DNA from: Streptomyces sp. NBC_01304
Lineage (GTDB): Bacteria > Actinomycetota > Actinomycetes > Streptomycetales > Streptomycetaceae
DNA length: 64,000 nucleotides
Assembly (NCBI RefSeq): GCF_035975855.1
Contig: NZ_CP109055.1
Coordinates: forward strand, 8,494,001-8,558,000
Reading direction: 5' to 3'
The stretch's first letter is position 1. Every line of letters begins with the position of its first letter. This document shows positions 60,001 to 64,000 of the stretch, piece by piece. The position numbers and the translations under genes are program-made. Below the pieces are notes generated by a model. It saw nothing but the letters and a program-made list of their open reading frames with translations. It did no database searches and had not been told where the DNA came from.

Positions 60001-61343
60001 GTGCGCACGAGGCGCCACATCTGGAACCCGGCGACCGAGGCGACCACCGCGAGCGAGGCGATCTCGGCGACACCGGCGCCGGTCAGCCCCATCCGGGGGA
60101 GCAGCACCAGGGTCAGGCCGATCACCAAGGCGCACAGCACGCCCTGCAGATAGGCGAGCGGGGCGGTACGGCTCTGGGCGCGCAGCACCGCGAAGTACGT
60201 CTCTATGACGACGCGCAGCAACGCGCCGACCGCGAACCAGCGCAGCAGCGGAGTGGCCGCGTCCGCGTAGTCGCTCCCGAACACCCGCAGGATCAGCGGC
60301 GCCCCCAGGAACATCAGGGTGCAGATGGGCACCATGAGCCGGGCCATCCGGCGCAGCGCGGCCCGGCAGTTCGCGGCGAGCTGCGCCGGGTCGTGCGCGC
60401 CCTCCACGGTCAGTGAGGCGCCCATGTTGATGGCGAGCAGATTGACGGTGCCGCCTATGGTCGTCGCGATGTAGAAGTACGCGTTGTCGGCCGAGCTCAC
60501 CTGTGAGGCGATGAGCACCGGCACCAGATAGACCACGGCGAGCGAGAACAGCGACCCCGTGTAGTCACCGGCCAGGAAGCGGCCCAGCTCGCGCAGCGTG
60601 GGCGGCGCCGCCCGGTCCGCGGTCGCCGCCACGTGCCGGGGCACCAGGCGCCGGAACACCAGCCAGCCGAGCGGCACCACGGACACGGCGATCGCCGCGA
60701 CCCAGGAGACGAAGACCCCGGCGGTCGGGATGGCGGCGGCGAAGGCGACCAGGAGCACCAGCTTGACGATCGAGAAGACGGTGTTCCCGACCGGCACCCA
60801 CAGGGCGTTGCGCAGCCCCGTCAGCACCCCGTCCTGCAGCGTGAGCAGCGACCAGGCGACCACGGCGAGAAGGAAGCCGATGCCGTTGAGCGTCCCGTGC
60901 AGGAAGCTGTACGAGCCTCCCCACAGGTCGAGCGTGAACAGGAACACCGCGGCGGCCAGCGCGACCGCCAGCGAACTACCCGCGTACGTACGGAAGATGA
61001 ACCGTCCGGTGCTCGCCCCGGCGATGGGGATGAACCGTGCGAGCGCCCCCATCAGGGTCAGCGCGGCAAGCCCCGCGAGCAGCTTCATCGCGGCGATGGC
61101 CGCCGAGCCCTGCCCGACCGCGTCGGCCGAGTAGTAGTGCGCGGCGGCCAGCCAGAAGCCCAGGCCGAGCACGCCGGAGATGCCCGTGTTCAGCATCAGC
61201 GCATAGGCGTTGCGGAACAGCGGACTGCCGCCGTTGCCGTTTCCCGGCAGCCGGCGCCTGAGGCCGGACGGCTGCTGCTTCTCCTGCTCTTCGGTCGCCT
61301 GGTCCACGGTGCTTCTCGCCTGGGCGGTGGTCGTGTCAGACAC
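57048..61343 (-). CDS. Polysaccharide flippase fused to a membrane polymerase/glycosyltransferase-like domain
   Basis: 1431-residue membrane protein in three parts. Residues 40-448 are a MOP-superfamily (Wzx-like) flippase with about 12-14 helices, beginning LFRNAYALMLNTGISGVLGLG minus its last residue. Residues 449-764 form a disordered linker with Asp/His/Arg-rich imperfect repeats (540-610), Ala-His-Glu-Ser-Ser-type repeats (680-721) and two RPTWAL motifs (487 and 633). Residues 765-1431 hold about 12 helices with large loops (FMEYIDRTGSSVPELDARWSWPGF minus the ends; DYFSPQGFTYLLYIAF), like membrane glycosyltransferases or O-antigen polymerases. The start overlaps the deacetylase stop by 8 bases. 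The family for the last part is not certain. Confidence 0.83.
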   Translation of the reverse strand: MSDTTTAQARSTVDQATEEQEKQQPSGLRRRLPGNGNGGSPLFRNAYALMLNTGISGVLGLGFWLAAAHYYSADAVGQGSAAIAAMKLLAGLAALTLMGALARFIPIAGASTGRFIFRTYAGSSLAVALAAAVFLFTLDLWGGSYSFLHGTLNGIGFLLAVVAWSLLTLQDGVLTGLRNALWVPVGNTVFSIVKLVLLVAFAAAIPTAGVFVSWVAAIAVSVVPLGWLVFRRLVPRHVAATADRAAPPTLRELGRFLAGDYTGSLFSLAVVYLVPVLIASQVSSADNAYFYIATTIGGTVNLLAINMGASLTVEGAHDPAQLAANCRAALRRMARLMVPICTLMFLGAPLILRVFGSDYADAATPLLRWFAVGALLRVVIETYFAVLRAQSRTAPLAYLQGVLCALVIGLTLVLLPRMGLTGAGVAEIASLAVVASVAGFQMWRLVRTAPPAERRRPAVAPDGDLADLGTEEPDEAAARPAKDPGQRPTWALRAALDSDTMQLGIPLDFDHMERRPDVRPGPGTPAAGTPTLNLQPDDRGGRREREDHRERSDHRARGDHQAQEHRRERGDHRQQGNPGDRHDHRQQADHHEPDDHRQQTDRREPDDRGPSDRKPPREVPHQPPREGDEMDHRPTWALKVPPAPPGRQPASTPVPGPSQEASQEPEPAPRDAEAAGASEAAHESSAAAGAHESSALAAHGGSAVAAHESSALAARESSALAGPGGPQARGTAGAPPPPQHAPWPAAPPPGPSDPSPDPDEGTPVKPAYGVIALLITALTLFWVPVLKLREADLDEMGGLGLISVLPPVTLIGAALLVVTFASLLWHDRPHRLLLAAALIATLFSLHALPAVIEAEPRFATAWQHLGFMEYIDRTGSSVPELDARWSWPGFFAVATFAAEACGVTDLTGLIRWWPLAMQLLYLAPMFLLVRSMRASWRAKWAGVWIFVLSGWVGQDYFSPQGFTYLLYIAFVAILLVWFRAPRMLAARRRPGEAEVLPSTRGQRATLLLILVALFAATVPAHQLTPFVMLGVLSVLVLMGRSELRGLPILFTVLVTVWVGFLAEPYWKGHFEDLFGGVGGVGGNVTSSVGGRIEGGSSTHQLVLYVRVLLAGAVMALACWGWWRRRNHKYAERSLLVLTFVPFLGFGMQSYGGEMALRVFMFALPGAALLAGLALFPRTGRTAQERDKDKVSLAPLAALLAGLLLVGGFLVARWGNEPFERIRPGEVAAMEYVYDHDEPTVRLLWMSNDTVDNVTPALPWGKQDMEKVEYMPTLAPADPVLVGSLVKALKKAGPQSYLIINKSQSVYLTMDAGYPKNWDTRLIRNLDNRPELKKVYANSDATLYALTKRPDGPVAKAHPGPIGPLVTWTPWSVVGALAALALIALLAAREVVRVAVRPSVRQLQWLQSTYWFSLPLLAVLLASLVQRFMTMA

Positions 61344-62145
61344 GGGAACGGGTTGCCTTCCGGCGGGCCTGTCGGGCTCTTCGGACCACGGCGTACCCCT
61401 TGGTGAGGGCGCGGTCCCTGGCGAAGGTGCGGGCGACGGCGCGGCCCGTCGTGTCCTCCACGATGCGGGTGAATTCGTCGGGCGTGGTGGCCCGGCGCAC
61501 GGTCAGGCGCCGCAGCGCGTACGGGCCTTGCTGTCGCCGCGCCAGGTGGTTGCCGACCGCGAGCGCCTGGGCGAAGCCGACGTCGTGCACCGCTCGGCGG
61601 ACCCGGCGGCTGGAGTAGCCATAGGGGTACGCGAACGACTCGGGCCGCGCTCCGAGCTCGTCGGCGACGATCTCCTTGCAGCGCAGGAGCTCGAACCACA
61701 GGGCGTCGTCGCCGAGTTGGTCGAGCTGCGGATGGGTGTGGCTGTGCCCTCCGATCTCGACGCCGGCCGCGGCCAGGGCCTTGACCTGCTTCCAGTCCAG
61801 CATGGTGTCGAGGGCGCCCCCGGTGTCGTACGAGCCCCTGATCCAGCCCGTGGAGACGAACAGCGTGGCCGCGAAGCCGTGCTTGGCGAGCACCGGCAGG
61901 GCGTGGCCGTGCACGCCCTCGTACCCGTCGTCGAAGGTGATCAGGACCGGCTTGCGCGGCAGCGGGCCGCCGCGCCGCCAGACGGCCGCGAGCTGCGCCG
62001 TGGAGAGCGGGGTGAAGCCCCGCTCGGCCAGGACGCCCATCTGGTCGGCGAACGCCTCGGGGGCGACGGACAGTTCACGCGTCGCGAGCGCCGGTGTGTG
62101 CGCGACGGCGTGGTACATCAGGACGGGCACGGGCTGGCTGCTCAT
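61336..62145 (-). CDS. CE4-family polysaccharide deacetylase
   Basis: 269-residue NodB-type deacetylase. The N-terminal VPVLMYHAV block, the metal/catalytic motif LITFDDGYEGV (Asp72, Asp73), the His pair in GGHSHTHPQL (His134, His138) and the RPESFAYPYG motif are all present, so it should be active. It lacks a recognisable signal peptide, so it may act inside the cell or be exported by another route. ATG 62145 follows GGGGGGCGG; a start at 62208 would add 21 residues without homology. It lies between a glycosyltransferase and the flippase fusion on one strand, consistent with N-deacetylation of the glycan made by this cluster. Confidence 0.9.
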   Translation of the reverse strand: MSSQPVPVLMYHAVAHTPALATRELSVAPEAFADQMGVLAERGFTPLSTAQLAAVWRRGGPLPRKPVLITFDDGYEGVHGHALPVLAKHGFAATLFVSTGWIRGSYDTGGALDTMLDWKQVKALAAAGVEIGGHSHTHPQLDQLGDDALWFELLRCKEIVADELGARPESFAYPYGYSSRRVRRAVHDVGFAQALAVGNHLARRQQGPYALRRLTVRRATTPDEFTRIVEDTTGRAVARTFARDRALTKGYAVVRRARQARRKATRSRV

Positions 62146-62209
62146 GGCCGCCCCCCGGCCCCACAACACGCTTGCCCGGCCCCACAACACCCATGTGCTG
62201 TCCGGCACT

Positions 62210-63289
62210 TCATGCGACGGCCCCTTCCACCGGCCCTGCCGGCCCCGCGCCGTTCGCCCGCTCCGGGGGCGTGATCGGCGCGACCCGGAAGACCGTGCCG
62301 CCCCGGCGGGCGCGGAGGCTCCCCAGAACGTACCCGCCCGCCGCGGCCGTCACTCCGGCCACGATCGCGCCCGCCCGGCCGGCGCCCCCGGGCCGCCGAA
62401 GGAGCGCGTCCCGCACCCCCCGGGCCACCCCTGCGGGCAGCACCCGGGTGGTGTAGCGGCGCTCGGACTCGAGTCCCTTGTCGGCGCCCACGCTTTTGGC
62501 CACGAGCGCCTTCGACAACCCCTCCGCGTACGTACGCGTACGGAAGTAGCGGAAGTGCTCGCGCACGCCCGGCACCCGGTGGTGGATGACCGCCCGGTCG
62601 TCGATCAGCAGGATCGCGTCCGGCCTGGCCCGGGTCAGCCGGATGCACAGCTCGGTCTCCTCGCAGCCGAGCGGGCGCTTGTCGCCGTCGCGGCCGATGC
62701 CCGTCGCGAAGCCGCCCGCCGCGTCGAAGGCCTCGCGACGGAAGGAGGCGTTGCCGCCCAGGACGTTGCGGACCCGCACCTTCCCCTGCGGCAGGCCCTT
62801 GTACGTACAGCCGACGACCCAGTCGAACTCCTCGGGGAACCAGTCGGGGCGGCGGCCCGAGGCCCAGATCGGCATGGTGCGCCCGCCGACCGCCATGACC
62901 CGCGGGTCCGCGTACCCGGCGGCGAAGTGGCGCAGCCAGTCCCGCTCGGCGACCGCGTCGTCGTCCAGGAAGGCGATGACCTCGCCGTGCGACGCGGCGA
63001 TGCCGGTGTTGCGGCCCGCGGACAGGCCGCGGGGGCCCGCGTTCGCGAGCACCCGGACCTCTGTGCGCAGTTCCTTGTACTCCTTGGTCAGCCGGTCGAG
63101 CAGCGCCCGGTTGTGGTCGACGACCAGCAGCGTCTCGAGGGCCGGCCGGGACTGCGCGCGCACCGAGGCGACCGCCGCGAGGATGTCCTCCCAGCGGTCC
63201 TCGGTGTACACGCAGATCACCACGGAGATGCCCCCCGCCAGGTCGCCGCCCGTGCCCGCGGCGCCCGCCTGCGCGTCCCGTACGGTCAA
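62210..63289 (-). CDS. Family-2 glycosyltransferase
   Basis: 359-residue GT-A-fold glycosyltransferase. The nucleotide-binding start is ISVVICVYTEDRW, the metal-binding motif lies in VIAFLDDDAVAERDW, and the acceptor/catalytic block is LGGNASFRREAFDAAGGF with CEETELCIRL. One C-terminal helix (GAIVAGVTAAAGGYVLGSL) may attach it to the membrane. The TTG start at 63289 overlaps the stop of the upstream gene (TTGA) and has GGAGAGG 4 bases before it; no in-frame ATG fits the conserved N-terminus. It is the second gene of the visible polysaccharide operon. Confidence 0.9.
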   Translation of the reverse strand: MTVRDAQAGAAGTGGDLAGGISVVICVYTEDRWEDILAAVASVRAQSRPALETLLVVDHNRALLDRLTKEYKELRTEVRVLANAGPRGLSAGRNTGIAASHGEVIAFLDDDAVAERDWLRHFAAGYADPRVMAVGGRTMPIWASGRRPDWFPEEFDWVVGCTYKGLPQGKVRVRNVLGGNASFRREAFDAAGGFATGIGRDGDKRPLGCEETELCIRLTRARPDAILLIDDRAVIHHRVPGVREHFRYFRTRTYAEGLSKALVAKSVGADKGLESERRYTTRVLPAGVARGVRDALLRRPGGAGRAGAIVAGVTAAAGGYVLGSLRARRGGTVFRVAPITPPERANGAGPAGPVEGAVA

Positions 63290-64000
63290 GACGCCTCTCC
63301 TCGCCTGACGTTGAGACCCGGAGAGTGCGGATGGCTGCGCAGCTCGCGGCGGTTGGAGCGCTCCTTGAGGATCACCCTGAGGACCCGCAGTCCGTCCCGG
63401 ACCGCCCGCAGATTGCTGGCGCCGTGGATGCGGTTGTACTCGTGGCTGGGAATCTCCTGGACCTTCAGGCCGGCCTTGACGACCCGGATGTTCATCAGGG
63501 TCTCCACCTCGAAGCCCGTGCAGTCGAGGTCGATCTTGTCCAGGCAGTGCCGCCAGAAGGCGTTGTAGCCGTAGCACAGGTCGGTGTAGCGGGCGCCGAA
63601 CTTGGCGTTCACGACCGCGCACAGCGCCCAGTTGCCCAGCTTGCGGATCGGGGTCATGTCGTCCGTGCCGCCGCCGTTGGCGAAGCGGGAGCCCTTGGCG
63701 AAGTCGGCGCCCGAGACGAGTGCGGAGACATAGCTGACGATCTCGTCGCCGTCCGCGGAGCCGTCCGCGTCGACCATGACGATGATGTCGCCCGTGCAGG
63801 CGGCGAAGCCGGTGATCAGGGCATCCCCCTTGCCCTTGCCGCGCTGCTCGACGACCTTGACGTCCGGTCGCAGTTCACGGGCGACCGCGACCGTGTCATC
63901 GGTGGAATTGCCGTCGACAAGAACCACTTCGTGGATCCAGTCGGGCAGGGTCTTGAAGACGTACGGAAGATTCTCCGCCTCATTCATCGCAGGGATCACC
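63286..64000 (-). CDS. DPM1-like family-2 glycosyltransferase (partial, N-terminus outside window)
   Basis: At least 238 codons of a GT2 enzyme of the dolichyl-phosphate-mannose-synthase type. Visible are PAMNEAENLPYVFKTLPDW at the start, VVLVDGNSTDDTV, the metal motif VMVDADGSAD, GSRFANGGGTDDMTPIRKL and CYGYNAFWR. The frame is still open at base 64000 and the family normally has a few more residues before PAMNE, so the true start lies beyond the window. Such enzymes move a sugar to a polyprenyl phosphate or start a glycan. It is co-directional with, and overlaps, the next glycosyltransferase gene. Confidence 0.9.
   Translation of the reverse strand, partial: VIPAMNEAENLPYVFKTLPDWIHEVVLVDGNSTDDTVAVARELRPDVKVVEQRGKGKGDALITGFAACTGDIIVMVDADGSADGDEIVSYVSALVSGADFAKGSRFANGGGTDDMTPIRKLGNWALCAVVNAKFGARYTDLCYGYNAFWRHCLDKIDLDCTGFEVETLMNIRVVKAGLKVQEIPSHEYNRIHGASNLRAVRDGLRVLRVILKERSNRRELRSHPHSPGLNVRRGEAS

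Overview
The window comes from a high-GC actinomycete, almost certainly a Streptomyces. Third codon positions are nearly all G/C, many starts are GTG or TTG, and TGA/ATG overlaps between operon genes are common. The gene content is typical of the genus: paired streptogrisin proteases, a SepF-like protein, a sortase-anchored lytic polysaccharide monooxygenase (LPMO), a DnaE2 cassette and DUF5685. No IS element, prophage, CRISPR array, tRNA or rRNA was found. Both ends cut through genes: ctaD on the left and a DPM1-like glycosyltransferase on the right.

Layout. 1-9.6 kb: cytochrome oxidase subunit I, an I78 protease inhibitor, a PAP2-family membrane protein with degraded motifs, a PIG-V-like membrane glycosyltransferase, a 14-TM exporter, a glutaryl-CoA-type acyl-CoA dehydrogenase, a SepF-like protein and a DUF5685 protein with a cysteine-packed tail. 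9.6-19.7 kb: a sulfur/amino-acid scavenging island. It has two substrate-binding lipoproteins, two permeases, one ATPase, an FAD/NAD(P)-binding protein, two paralogous flavin monooxygenases and a DUF1684 protein. The divergently transcribed lipoprotein is preceded by a 23-codon leader peptide and an attenuator-like hairpin. 19.9-23.9 kb: streptogrisin B-like and D-like secreted proteases flanking an SPFH protein. 23.9-28.7 kb: adhE behind a perfect Rex operator, then a SatP acetate transporter and a DUF3533 membrane protein. 28.9-33.4 kb: the dnaE2-imuB-like mutasome pair behind a near-consensus LexA box.

33.4-43 kb: an ABC-2 exporter next to a NarL-type two-component pair, a polyketide-cyclase-like protein, the LPMO, and a tctCBA tricarboxylate transporter divergent from a CitB-type response regulator with no adjacent kinase. 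43-48 kb: small metabolic and regulatory genes, including an isochorismatase-fold hydrolase with a GlxA-type AraC regulator, a DUF402 protein, acetyltransferases and GntR. A 19-bp tandem array lies upstream of GntR. 48-54 kb: an OmpR-type two-component system divergent from a MacAB-like export operon (lipoprotein, fusion protein, ATPase, permease). 54-64 kb: an AAA ATPase and an extracellular-polysaccharide cluster with a GH39-like hydrolase, a flippase-linker-polymerase fusion, a CE4 deacetylase and two family-2 glycosyltransferases.

Three copies of a dispersed intergenic element occur, all in the same orientation, and one appears to have seeded the 19-bp array. The strongest leads are the leader-peptide-controlled sulfur island, the Rex-adhE pairing, the LexA-controlled mutasome with decayed catalytic sites, and the flippase-polymerase fusion. 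Most functional calls rest on motif recognition from memory. No database search was run.
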